Below are positions 24,382 to 32,700 of a stretch of 38,624 nucleotides of DNA, in pieces. A program made the translations under genes and the position numbers. The stretch lies in the NCBI GenBank assembly GCA_034437215.1, contig DAOTVC010000066.1, positions 1 to 38,624 on the forward strand, read 5' to 3'. Origin of the DNA: DAOTVC01 sp034437215. Its GTDB lineage: Bacteria; Chloroflexota; Anaerolineae; B4-G1; SLSP01. The notes under the pieces were generated by a model. That model saw nothing but the letters and a program-made list of their open reading frames with translations, was not told where the DNA came from and made no database searches. How positions within the stretch are numbered: position 1 is the stretch's first letter; each line of letters starts with the position of its first letter.

Positions 24382-24486
24382 GGGATAAGGGATTGGGGAC
24401 TGGTAATTAGGGGGCAGGAACGAAGATCCACTCTACTACTCCTCAAGCCCCTGATCCCTATTCCCTGATCCCTAATCCCTAATCCC
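24382..24486. repeat. Heptad word array, inverted (word GGGATTA)
   Basis: Left G-rich arm of four to five 7-base units (24382-24414), about 30 unrelated bases, then a C-rich inverse arm of about six units (24446-24486). The right arm ends 14 bases before the ribosome binding site of the deaminase gene. Confidence 0.85.
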
Positions 24487-24510
24487 ACTTTTTCCCGAAG
24501 GAGGACGAGC

Positions 24511-25824
24511 ATGAAAGAAGATGCAAGGCTGTTGATTCGCGGGGGTACGGTCCTGACCTTGGACCCGGAGAATCACATCTACGAGGAGGGCGCCGTCGCC
24601 GTGCAGGGCGAGCGGATCGTCGACGTGGGGCCGGCGGAGGCCGTGGCAGAGCGGGTCGAGGCCCGGGAGGTCCTGGAGGTGCGCGATACGGTGATCATGC
24701 CGGGGCTAATCAACGCCCACTCCCACGTCGCCATGACCATCTTCCGCGGGCTGGCGGACGACATCCCTCTGGAGCGCTGGTTGGAGAAGATCTGGCCCAT
24801 GGAGGTGGCCTACGCCAACGCCGAGAACGTGCGCGCCGGCAGCCGGCTGGCCTTCGCCGAGATGATCCGTGGGGGCACCACCGCCGTCTCCGACATGTAC
24901 TGGCACCGGGACGTCACCACGGAGGTCGCCCTGGAGTGCGGCTTCCGCCTCCACGACGGCCCTGCCTTCATCGACTTTGAGGGGCCCGACGGTATCCTGC
25001 CCGAGAACCGCCTGCGGCTGGCCCGCGAGTACATCGAGCGCTACCTGGACCACCCCCTCATCGCCCTCTCCGTCCAGGCCCACTCCACCTACTCCGTGCC
25101 CCGGGAGCTGCTGGAGCAGTGCCGCGCCCTGGTCGAGGAGTACGGCGTTACCTTCGTCACCCACGCTGCGGAGAGCGCCGCCGAGGTCGCCGACGTCCAG
25201 GAGCGCTTCGGGAAGACGCCCATCGAGATCCTCGAGGAGCTGGAGCTCCTCGGCCCCCACACGCTGCTCGCCCACGGCGTCCACCTGCGGGACGACGAGA
25301 TCGCGCTGCTGGCGGAGCGCGGCGCGTCCATCGTCCACTGCCCCGAATCCAATCTCAAGCTGGGCTCGGGCGTCGCGCGCCTCCCCGACCTCCTCGCGGC
25401 GGGGGTGAACGTGGGGCTGGGCACCGACGGGGCGGCGAGCAACAACGACCTCGACATGTGGGGCGAGATGCGGACGGCGGCGCTCCTCCACAAGGGCGTC
25501 CGGCAGGATCCGACGGTGGTGCCTGCGCGCCAGGTCCTACGGATGGCCACGTTGGGCAGCGCGCAGGCCATGGGGCTGCAGGACGAGATCGGTTCGCTGG
25601 AGGTGGGCAAGCGCGCCGACCTCATCCTGGTGGACCTCGACGCCCTCCACCTGACCCCGCTCTACGACGTCGAGTCGCACCTCGTCTACTCCGCCGACAA
25701 GCACGACGTGCGCAGCGTGCTCATCAACGGGCGCTTCGTGATGCGCGACCGCGAGCTCCTCACCCTCGACGAGGAGTCGATCAAGGCGCGGGTGCGCGCG
25801 GCGCGCCGGGAGATCGCCGGGTGA
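24511..25824 (+). CDS. mtaD: 5-methylthioadenosine/S-adenosylhomocysteine deaminase
   Basis: Zinc-dependent amidohydrolase of 437 residues that deaminates MTA or SAH to the inosine form. Metal and catalytic residues are in place: HSH at 70-72, His191 in QAHSTYS, HAAES at 218-222 with His218 and Glu221, His276 in SIVHCPESN, and GTDGAASNN with Asp306. The C-terminal SLEVGKRADLILVD is typical of the family. ATG has GGAGG upstream. Paired with the upstream phosphorylase it gives MTA to methylthioinosine to hypoxanthine plus methylthioribose-1-phosphate. Guanine or other aryl-chain deaminases are possible relatives, but the HAAES and GTDGAASNN pattern fits MtaD. Confidence 0.9.
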   Translation: MKEDARLLIRGGTVLTLDPENHIYEEGAVAVQGERIVDVGPAEAVAERVEAREVLEVRDTVIMPGLINAHSHVAMTIFRGLADDIPLERWLEKIWPMEVAYANAENVRAGSRLAFAEMIRGGTTAVSDMYWHRDVTTEVALECGFRLHDGPAFIDFEGPDGILPENRLRLAREYIERYLDHPLIALSVQAHSTYSVPRELLEQCRALVEEYGVTFVTHAAESAAEVADVQERFGKTPIEILEELELLGPHTLLAHGVHLRDDEIALLAERGASIVHCPESNLKLGSGVARLPDLLAAGVNVGLGTDGAASNNDLDMWGEMRTAALLHKGVRQDPTVVPARQVLRMATLGSAQAMGLQDEIGSLEVGKRADLILVDLDALHLTPLYDVESHLVYSADKHDVRSVLINGRFVMRDRELLTLDEESIKARVRAARREIAG

Positions 25825-25917
25825 GAGACGCTGGTTGCACACTAACTCCACCCACTTTCCCCCTCCAGCCCTCGTTACGGATCTCCACGTGAGTCGCTGT
25901 CAACCAGCGGTGGCCTC

Positions 25918-25946
25918 TTGGACATCCTGCCCCACTTGGGTAGAAT
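25918..25946 (+). promoter_or_regulatory. Sigma-70 promoter for the small lipoprotein gene
   Basis: TTGGAC at 25918-25923, 17 bases, TAGAAT at 25941-25946. Predicted start near 25953, giving a leader of about 80 bases that contains the hairpin at 25975-26002. Confidence 0.65.
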
Positions 25947-25974
25947 GGTAGCGTAACCGACCGAGGCTTAGATC

Positions 25975-26008
25975 GCTCCTCCTGGCATATACCAGGGGGA
26001 GCCCTTTT
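25975..26008 (+). terminator. Terminator-like hairpin in the leader of the small lipoprotein
   Basis: An 11-bp stem with one G-U pair (25975-25985 with 25992-26002), a 6-base loop and a CCTTTT tail. It lies between the promoter at 25918 and the lipoprotein start. It could end the upstream deaminase transcript, or act as an attenuator in the leader of the small gene. Confidence 0.65.
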
Positions 26009-26031
26009 GAAGATGATACCAGGAGGTTCAC

Positions 26032-26202
26032 GTGAAGAAAAAATTGTCCACCTTGATTCTGCTGCTGGCTGCCTTTGGCACGTTCGTTATAGCGTGCCGC
26101 CCCTCAACCCCCGAACTCTCCCCCACCCCGACCCCGTCACCGACCACGTCACCGCTCTCGTCCCCCCTTGCCTCACCCCTCGACTCCCCGCTGGAGCCCT
26201 AG
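26032..26202 (+). CDS. 56-residue Ser/Pro/Thr-rich lipoprotein
   Basis: GTG start with AGGAGG five bases upstream, in-frame TAG at 26200-26202. The N-terminus KKKLSTLILLLAAFGTF is a classic signal, ending in the lipobox VIAC with Cys21. The mature part of only 36 residues is almost all Ser, Pro, Thr and Leu, with repeated SPL units (SPLSSPLASPLDSPLEP). It is probably lipid-anchored on the outer face of the membrane and unfolded. It has its own promoter and a terminator-like leader hairpin. I recognise no family. Size is below usual gene-calling limits, but promoter, binding site, signal peptide and lipobox agree. Confidence 0.75.
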   Translation: MKKKLSTLILLLAAFGTFVIACRPSTPELSPTPTPSPTTSPLSSPLASPLDSPLEP

Positions 26203-26211
26203 GCCAAGCCT

Positions 26212-26246
26212 AACTTTCAACTCGCAACTTGTAACTTTCAACTTAC
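26212..26246. repeat. Heptad word array, one arm (word AACTTTC)
   Basis: Five 7-base units (AACTTTC, AACTCGC, AACTTGT, AACTTTC, AACTTAC) between the small lipoprotein stop and the AAGGAGGG ribosome binding site of the next gene, which follows 3 bases later. Confidence 0.8.
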
Positions 26247-26262
26247 TTCAAGGAGGGTAAAG

Positions 26263-27132
26263 ATGCACATCGGGTTTATAGGCCTGGGGATCATGGGGAG
26301 CCGTATGGCGGCCAATCTCCTCGAGGCCGGGTACGAGCTGACCGTTTACAACCGCACGGAGGAAAAAGCCGCACCCCTGCTCGCTGCCGGGGCGACGTGG
26401 GGGGAGAGCCCGGCGCAGATCGCCGGGGTCGCCGACGTCCTCATCACCATGCTCTCGACGCCGGGGGTGGTGCGGAAGGTAGCGCTCGAAGAGGGCGGCT
26501 TCCTCGAACGGATGCGGGAGGGGACGATCTGGGTGGATTGCAGCACCGTCAACCCCACCTTCTCGCGAGAGATGGCGGAGGAGGCCCGGGTGCGGGGCGT
26601 TCACTTCGTCGATGCCCCCGTCGCGGGGAGCAAGGCGCCGGCCGAGGCGGGCAAGCTCCTCTTCCTCGTGGGCGGGAGCGACGAAGACGTAGCGACCTGC
26701 CGGCCCCTCTTCGACGTGATGGGGCGGAAGAGCATCCACGTCGGCGACAACGGCATGGGCACCTCGCTGAAGATGGTCATCAACATGCTCCTCGCCGACG
26801 CCATGGCCGCCTTCTCCGAGGCGGTCGCCCTGGGGCAGGGCCTGGGGATCGCCCAGGAGACCCTCTTCGAGACGCTCCTCGACGGCCCCGTCGTGGCTCC
26901 CTACCTCTCCTCGAAGCGGGAGAAGTTCGAGAGTGGGGAGTACGGCACGGAGTTCCCCCTCCGCTGGATGCACAAGGACACCCACCTCGCGGCCCTCTCG
27001 GCCTACGAGGCGGGCGTCGCAATGCCGGCGAGCAACGCCGTGAAGGAGCTCTTCGCCCAGGCGCGGGCTGCCGGCCTGGGAGAGCAGGACTTCTCCGCCC
27101 TCTTCGGCTTCCTCGTAGGGAAGAAGGGCTAA
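26263..27132 (+). CDS. 3-hydroxyisobutyrate dehydrogenase family NAD(P)-dependent reductase
   Basis: Beta-hydroxyacid dehydrogenase of 289 residues that interconverts a beta-hydroxyacid and its semialdehyde or keto form. The N-terminal Rossmann motif GLGIMG is at 7-12, the substrate motif DAPVAGSKAPAEAGKL at 117-132 and the catalytic lysine at 170 in GTSLKMVINML. The C-terminal helical domain is complete. ATG follows AAGGAGGG closely. It could act on hydroxyisobutyrate, tartronate semialdehyde or succinic semialdehyde. Tartronate semialdehyde would fit purine catabolism through glyoxylate, but nothing in the sequence decides this. Confidence 0.88.
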   Translation: MHIGFIGLGIMGSRMAANLLEAGYELTVYNRTEEKAAPLLAAGATWGESPAQIAGVADVLITMLSTPGVVRKVALEEGGFLERMREGTIWVDCSTVNPTFSREMAEEARVRGVHFVDAPVAGSKAPAEAGKLLFLVGGSDEDVATCRPLFDVMGRKSIHVGDNGMGTSLKMVINMLLADAMAAFSEAVALGQGLGIAQETLFETLLDGPVVAPYLSSKREKFESGEYGTEFPLRWMHKDTHLAALSAYEAGVAMPASNAVKELFAQARAAGLGEQDFSALFGFLVGKKG

Positions 27133-27151
27133 GGCCCAGCAAGATTTCATC

Positions 27152-27181
27152 AGATCTCGGAGGTCTAGTCCTCCGCGATCT
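27152..27181. repeat. Palindromic hairpin AGATCTCGGAGG
   Basis: A 12-bp stem with one mismatch around TCTAGT, in the 79-base gap after the dehydrogenase gene. No T-tract follows. It resembles GGAGGTCT-type palindromes I associate with Chloroflexota spacers, and may act as a transcript end or stabiliser. Confidence 0.55.
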
Positions 27182-27211
27182 ATCACCAGCGTTACGAAAG
27201 GAGAAACCACC

Positions 27212-28618
27212 TTGAAATTCATGCCGGCTCTGCTGAGCGTCGTCCTGCTGTTGACCCTGGGCGCCGGTCCCGGGGACACTCCCTCGACCGCCCTCGCCGA
27301 CCACTACATCTACCTGCCCCTGATCGTGCGCCAGCCCAGCCCCTCCAACAACCTGAACGTCCACGCGGCGACCTACCTCGGCGGCACGGGCGGCGACGCC
27401 CTGAACGCCGTCGACGTGACGCCCACGAAGGAGGTCGTGCTCGGCGGCACCATGCCGGGGCACAACCCCGGTGGCGTAAGCCCCACCCCACTCCTAGGCG
27501 GGGGCGATGGGGTGGTCGTGCGCCTGAACAAGACGGGGCGGAGCGTCCTCTCCGTCACCCGCATCGGCGACATCGTCAACGACCTCGAGATCAACGCCTC
27601 GGGCGACCTCCTCGTCTGCGGCGACTTCGGCGTGGCCCTGCTCGACGCCACGGCGAGCAGCGTGAGCTGGTCGGCGACGCCGGGCACCGGGGAGCGCTGC
27701 GCGTTGGGCGATGACGGGACGGCCGCGGTCCTCGTCGACGACACCCTCCACACCTATGGCAGCGGCGGCAGCCCCCACCAGAGCTGGACGGTCACGGGAG
27801 ACGAACATAGCGACGTCGCCATCGCCGGGGCGAAGGGGCTGGTCGTCGCCACCGGCTACGCGCAGAAGACGACCGACCTCCAGGTAGCCTTCCTGAGAGC
27901 CTGGGACTACGAGGGCAACGCGGCCTGGACGAGCTACGACTTCTCGGCGAGCGCCATCTCGGGTCAAGGACTGGGCGCCGACACGCAGGGACGCCGGGTG
28001 GCATTGGGCCGCGACGGCCTGCTCTACTTCGCGGGGACGAGCAGCGGCGGCACGGGCTCCTCTATCTTCTCCCGCGACCCCAAGAACGTCACCCAGAAGC
28101 TGGGGAGCGACCGCTACATCACCACCGACCGGTACAACAACCCCTACAACGTGAGCAACAAGACGGTGACCTGGTACGGCCGCTACGATCCCGCCGACGG
28201 GACGCTGGAGATGGGCCAGCCCCTCCTGGTGCGCTTGAGCAGCGGGAAGGGGAACTCCATCTCCCCCCGGTCCATCATGGCCAACGAGTCGGGCTACATC
28301 TTCGTCGCCGGGGAGACCTACGCCAGCATCGAGAACCGGGACCAGCGGAAGGTCGCGGGCACCCCGGTGGGCCCCTACTCCGAGGGAGAGGCCTTCCTGC
28401 TCATCGTCGGCCCCAACCTGCAGCAGCGCTTCATCTGGACCCCCTTCAGTGGACCGGGAGAGAGCGCTAAAAAATCGCCTGCGACGGGCGTGAGCGTGCG
28501 CAACGGCACCGCCGCCATCGCCATCACTCTCAACAACGGCTCCCTCATCACCCACGAGGCCCTGCAACCCGAGCACTCCACACTCTCGGAGGGCTACACG
28601 GCGGTCTGGAGTTGGTAG
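27212..28618 (+). CDS. Secreted beta-propeller-like (SBBP-type) protein with YLPLIVR motif
   Basis: Exported protein of 468 residues. TTG is the likely start because AAAGGAG stands eight bases upstream, whereas the next ATG is 17 bases away. Signal peptide at about 1-29, then HYIYLPLIVRQ, the short hydrophobic motif common at this position in Chloroflexota secreted proteins. The rest holds repeated strands of the SBBP/beta-propeller type, starting with ATYLGGTGGDALNAVDV and echoed later by LVVATGYAQ, LYFAGTSSGG and IFVAGETYAS. No catalytic motif is visible. Role is probably extracellular binding or adhesion. Some segments, such as GGTMPGHNPGGVSPTP, are low-complexity. Confidence 0.82.
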   Translation: MKFMPALLSVVLLLTLGAGPGDTPSTALADHYIYLPLIVRQPSPSNNLNVHAATYLGGTGGDALNAVDVTPTKEVVLGGTMPGHNPGGVSPTPLLGGGDGVVVRLNKTGRSVLSVTRIGDIVNDLEINASGDLLVCGDFGVALLDATASSVSWSATPGTGERCALGDDGTAAVLVDDTLHTYGSGGSPHQSWTVTGDEHSDVAIAGAKGLVVATGYAQKTTDLQVAFLRAWDYEGNAAWTSYDFSASAISGQGLGADTQGRRVALGRDGLLYFAGTSSGGTGSSIFSRDPKNVTQKLGSDRYITTDRYNNPYNVSNKTVTWYGRYDPADGTLEMGQPLLVRLSSGKGNSISPRSIMANESGYIFVAGETYASIENRDQRKVAGTPVGPYSEGEAFLLIVGPNLQQRFIWTPFSGPGESAKKSPATGVSVRNGTAAIAITLNNGSLITHEALQPEHSTLSEGYTAVWSW

Positions 28619-28635
28619 GATACGCGCGATGACAG

Positions 28636-28682
28636 CCTGTCCCGAGTCTGTCGAGGGATGTTGACGTGTCCACGTGCCCACG
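28636..28682. repeat. Two short spacer words (GTCTGTCGAGGG and ACGTGTCC)
   Basis: 28636-28657 matches a CCTGAGCCTGTCGAGGG-type spacer word, here with one or two changes. 28664-28682 holds two 8-base units, ACGTGTCC and ACGTGCCC, plus a partial third. Both are degenerate and lie just before the ribosome binding site of the next gene. Confidence 0.45.
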
Positions 28683-28709
28683 CTGCCTGTACTAAAGAAA
28701 GGATGTGAG

Positions 28710-29279
28710 ATGGTACCTTACAATACGAAGATCTCTCGGTGGGTCAGGGTGCTGATCCTCTGTGCGCTCGCTCTCCTGGCCTTTGCTTGCCTGAGCACCG
28801 AGGAGGCGACGGCGCCGGAGTGGGAGGTCCGGCAGGGAGAGGGTTTCTCCTTCGCCTATCCACCCGACTGGGAGTTCAACGAACTGGACGCTCCGGAGCC
28901 CGGAGAGGCCTACACGCTCTTCATGCCGGACCAGGAGGCGGGGACAAACATCGTCGTCCTGCGCAACCCCAATCCCCTCGAGGGGCCCTCGGATCTCGAG
29001 GAGAAGATGGTGGCCGGACTTGAAAACAGCGCCGGCTTCACCCTCGCCGGTTCGCCGGAGGTCGAGCGCATCCCGGTGGCAGGCGGGGAGGGGGTCAAGA
29101 TCCGCTACGCGGCGGAGGCCGGCGCCGGCGGAAAGAGACTCGAGGGCTATCAGGTGGGGACCCTGCTGCCCGACGGTCAGGCGGTGGCGGTGACCATGTC
29201 CGTCTTCGACGAGGCCCACCAGGAGGACGCCGAGGCGGTCTTCGAGCAGGTCGTCGAGTCGCTGGAGGTACTGAAGTAG
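28710..29279 (+). CDS. Lipoprotein with PsbP/DUF1795-like domain
   Basis: A 189-residue exported protein. N-terminal signal with Cys27 in LLAFAC, a slightly non-standard lipobox. The mature part begins with EWEVRQGEGFSFAYPPDWEF, the motif of PsbP-like proteins, and has the alternating strands of that fold ending in VFEQVVESLEVLK. ATG at 28710-28712 is chosen because GAAAGGA lies just upstream; the longer reading includes the spacer repeat. Function of such bacterial lipoproteins is generally unknown. A strong hairpin follows the stop codon. Confidence 0.82.
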   Translation: MVPYNTKISRWVRVLILCALALLAFACLSTEEATAPEWEVRQGEGFSFAYPPDWEFNELDAPEPGEAYTLFMPDQEAGTNIVVLRNPNPLEGPSDLEEKMVAGLENSAGFTLAGSPEVERIPVAGGEGVKIRYAAEAGAGGKRLEGYQVGTLLPDGQAVAVTMSVFDEAHQEDAEAVFEQVVESLEVLK

Positions 29280-29295
29280 GATCACCCTTGACGCA

Positions 29296-29330
29296 GAGAA
29301 GGGCGGTCCCGGATCGGGACCCCCCTTCTC
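29296..29330. terminator. Hairpin between convergent genes
   Basis: A 16-position stem with one mismatch and a GAT loop, lying between the lipoprotein gene (plus) and the small surface-protein gene (minus). It probably serves both directions. T-tracts are weak. Confidence 0.7.
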
Positions 29331-29344
29331 GCTGTGGAGCCTGC

Positions 29345-29707
29345 TCAGCGCCGCCGCACGTGGAGGAGAAGGCCCCCGATCAGGATTGCCAGCCCCCCGA
29401 GGAGGAGCCAGCCCGCGACCCACCCCCGGGTGCGCCCCGCCACGGGCAGGACGATCGCCGCCGGGCTCGGGGTCGCCGTCGCTGCCGGCGCAGGCGCGGG
29501 CTGATCGGGCGGTCGGGTGGGAGCCGCCGTCGGTGGCGGGGGTGACGTGGGCAGCGGCGCCGGAGGGGGACGCGTGGAGGTAGGAGCCGGCTCCTGTGCC
29601 AGGACCGGCGTCGAGGCGTGCCAGGGCATCCGGCTCACCCCGGCGAGCAGGAGCGCGCCGAGAAGCAGAAGCATCCCCAGAAGGCGTGTGACTCGTCGCT
29701 GTCGCAT
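29345..29707 (-). CDS. Small surface protein with sortase-like C-terminal tail (LPVAG)
   Basis: A 120-residue protein: signal peptide at 1-37 ending near VLAQ, a Pro/Thr/Ala-rich stretch at about 38-84, then LPVAG at 87-91, a membrane helix at about 96-116 and a C-terminal HVRRR. This layout equals that of sortase-anchored proteins, with LPVAG in place of LPxTG. ATG at 29705-29707 has AGGAG five bases upstream and lies 2 bases after the stop codon of the 1600-residue protein, so the two are co-translated. It may anchor or accompany that protein. Without a sortase gene in the window, the tail could also be a plain membrane anchor. Confidence 0.78.
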   Translation of the reverse strand: MRQRRVTRLLGMLLLLGALLLAGVSRMPWHASTPVLAQEPAPTSTRPPPAPLPTSPPPPTAAPTRPPDQPAPAPAATATPSPAAIVLPVAGRTRGWVAGWLLLGGLAILIGGLLLHVRRR

Positions 29708-29709
29708 GA

Positions 29710-32700
29710 TCACTCCTGAGGATGGCGCGGGCGCGGCGGGACGGGTGTCGCCCCCTCACCCACCAGATTCTCCCCCACCGAGGACGCGGCAGTAAAAGTA
29801 ACCGGCCCGTAGCGGTTGTTGCCTTCGTCGAGCTCCCGCACCCCGCCCCAGGGATTGGGGTGCCCCCAGGAGTCGACGTAGGCCCAGAGAGCGTGCTCGC
29901 CGCTCGAGAAGCCGGGCCAGCGGCTGTGGTCGGCCTGGTAGTAGCCGTCGCCGATCCGCAGCAGCAGCTCCCCACCGGGCTCCAGCGCGTCGACGTACCA
30001 GGCGGCGCCGTAGAGGCAGCCCAGCTCCGACCACGGTTGGTTGACCTGCGGCGGCGACGGCGGATCGAGGTAGAGATCGATCCAGAAGGCCCGCGCCGCA
30101 ATCGTCCCCCGGTTGGCGATGCGCAGCTCCACCTGCGAGGGATCCTGCGGGTCGACGTCCAGCGCCACGATCACCAGGTCGGGCCCGGTCACGTAGTCGC
30201 GCAGGACGACGGGCAGGTAGGCCACGTGGGGAACGAAGCGCACGTTGAACCAGAAGCCATCCGCCACCCGGCCCTCGACGAAGCGGTCGGAGTAGGCGTC
30301 GATGAAGGCGCCGTCGCTGTGGTCGATGCCCAGGATCTGCCCCATGACGTAGGGACCCTCGAGCGACCGGGCCTCCGCCTCGGTCTTCCACTCGGACTCG
30401 TCGGGCTCGACGTAGAGGACGATCTCGAACTCCTTCCACCCGCCCGGCGCCAGGTCGCCCATGTTCCAGCCGACCTTCTCCCGGTCGATAAAGGACCAGG
30501 AGGGCGTCGCGTAGGTGATGGTGACGCCGCCGGGGAGGAAGAGGGTGAGGGTCACCCCCCGGGCGATGGCGTCGCCGGCGTTGTAGGCGGTGACGTCCAC
30601 CTCCACCTCGGCGGGCTCGTTGGGCAGGGTGCAGTCGCCATCGTAGGCGGTGACGCGGGCGCTCCCCGGCAGGGACGAGGGGGTGTAGCCGCCCTCGCAC
30701 TCGTACTCCACCCAGACGGCGGCGCCGTGGGCCTCCACGGTGACCTGCGGCCCCTGATCCTCCCAGGTGACGGAGAAGGGGTCGGTGTAGTGGATGACGG
30801 GCCCCTCGTTGACGACGTTCGTCCCGTGGTGGGCGCGGAGCAGCGAGGCGCGGGTGACCAGGTGCCACTCCTCGCCGGCGGGCACGCTGCGCAGTGCCTC
30901 GGGCAGCTCGAAGGTGACGACGTTGCCGGTGACGCTGAAGGGGAGGGTGAGGGCGCGGGTGGGCGCGAGGCTGTCGAAGAGCGCCGCCGCAGTATCGGCG
31001 GAGAGGTCGCCGGCGTCGGCGTCCAGGGCCAGCCAGAGCTCGTCGAGCGCCACCGGGTCGGTGATGAGCAGGGCGGCGTCGAGGCGCACCTCGGGAGGCA
31101 GCGTGTCGGTGAGGACGAGGGAGTGGGCGGGCGCCGAGACGAAGGAGGCCCTCTCCCCCTCCCGCTCCAGGGCGACGCGCACGGGCGGTGCGGTATAGTC
31201 GGCGGGCAGTCCGTCGGCGGAGACGAGGACGGGGATCTCGAGCACCTGCCCCCAGAGCGACTCGTCCACCTCCCCCACCTCGAGGTCGAAGTACCAGACG
31301 CTGCGCCAGGCGTCGGGCACCTCAGGGCGGTTGAGGAAGCTCATCTCGGGCCAGATGGGCTCCGGCGCCGTCGTCGGATCGGTGTAGAGCAGGGTCGCGT
31401 CGATGCCGGCGGGCAGATCGAGGGCGACGCTGAGGTTGGTGAGGGTGATGCCAGTGTTGTTGTCGAGGGAGATCCGCACCCGCGTGCGTCCCCCCTCTCC
31501 CAGGACGGAGCGGAAGAGGGTCTTACCCTCGCTGCCGCCCACGTAGCTGCACCAGACGAGGTCGCCGTAGCCCCAACACTTGAGGTAGGGGTCATACTCG
31601 CGCACGTAGTCCCAGCCCTGCCGCGGCTCGTAGGGGTCGGTGACCAGATAGTCGAAGATGAGGGTGTCGCTGTAGACGCTGACCAGCGTCGGGCCGCCCC
31701 GCTTGTCGATCTCGGCGTCGCTGCGCCAGCCCTCCGCCGCGTGGACGTGGGAGTCGTAGACCTCGTAGCGGTTGGGGCCGGCGATCTGCTGGCGGTAGAC
31801 GAGGCGGGCGCCGTCGTGGAGCTTGTAGAGCCCCTCGCGGTTGAAGGGGTAGTTCTCCACCGTCGCGGAGATGAGGAAGGAGGCCCAGGAGCCCGGCGGG
31901 ATCTCCTGCTGGAAGAAGAGATGGTCGTAGGCTATCTGCTCGGAGACGCTGATGAGGGTCGAGGCGCCCGGCCCCACGCTCCGCCAGGAGTCCCACCAGG
32001 TCGCCCCCTCGGGCCCGATCTTGATCCCCAGCCCCTTGAAGATGGGCAGCTCGATCACGTTCTCGCCCTCGGGGATGGGGAAGTCGTAGTCCCCGGCGTT
32101 GACGCTGTAGGTCTTGCCCAGCAGACGGAGGTGGGCCTCGTCGAGGCGGGTCGGGATCTCCTTGACCAGCGTCTCGTGCTCACCGTCACCGTCGGCGTCC
32201 ATCCAGATGCCGAAGGTCACGGCGACGCCCGCGTGCTGCTCGTCCTCCCCGCCACAGGTGGCGCAGGAGTCCCAGTCCCAGACGTCGTAGAAGGTCGCGC
32301 GCAGGGGCAGCGTGTGGGTGCGGGACCAGACGTCCTGCCAGGTGACGAGGGAGGGCGCGGGGGCCTGGGCCGCGTAGGGTGTCGCCGTCTCCAGGTACTG
32401 GCGGAAGGGCACGGGGTGCGTCCCCGCCGCCACGTAGACGGAGCCGGCGTCGTTGGGGATGACCACGGTCCCCTCGCGGGGCGTCCCGTGGAAGCGCACC
32501 TCCCGCCCCAGGAGCTCGCTGGAGTGGACGCCGTGGCGCAGGGCGGGTTCGGCGTACTCGTAGCCGTTGAAGGCGCCCAGGTTCCAGGTGATGGGCTGGC
32601 AGGGCAGCAGGAGCTCGTTGCCGGCGGTGACGGTGATGTAGTCGGTGTAGGTGGGGGGGATGGTGATGAAGGAGCCGTAGTCGGTCACCACGTCGGAGTG

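Noticed and set aside
23306..24486. GGGATTA arrays considered as telomere or eukaryotic contamination
   Set aside because: Units vary, arms are inverted, and they lie between clearly bacterial genes with ribosome binding sites.
26007..26213. Alternative plus-strand frame over the small lipoprotein
   Set aside because: It overlaps the GTG-started frame with AGGAGG, signal peptide and perfect lipobox; the alternative has none of these.
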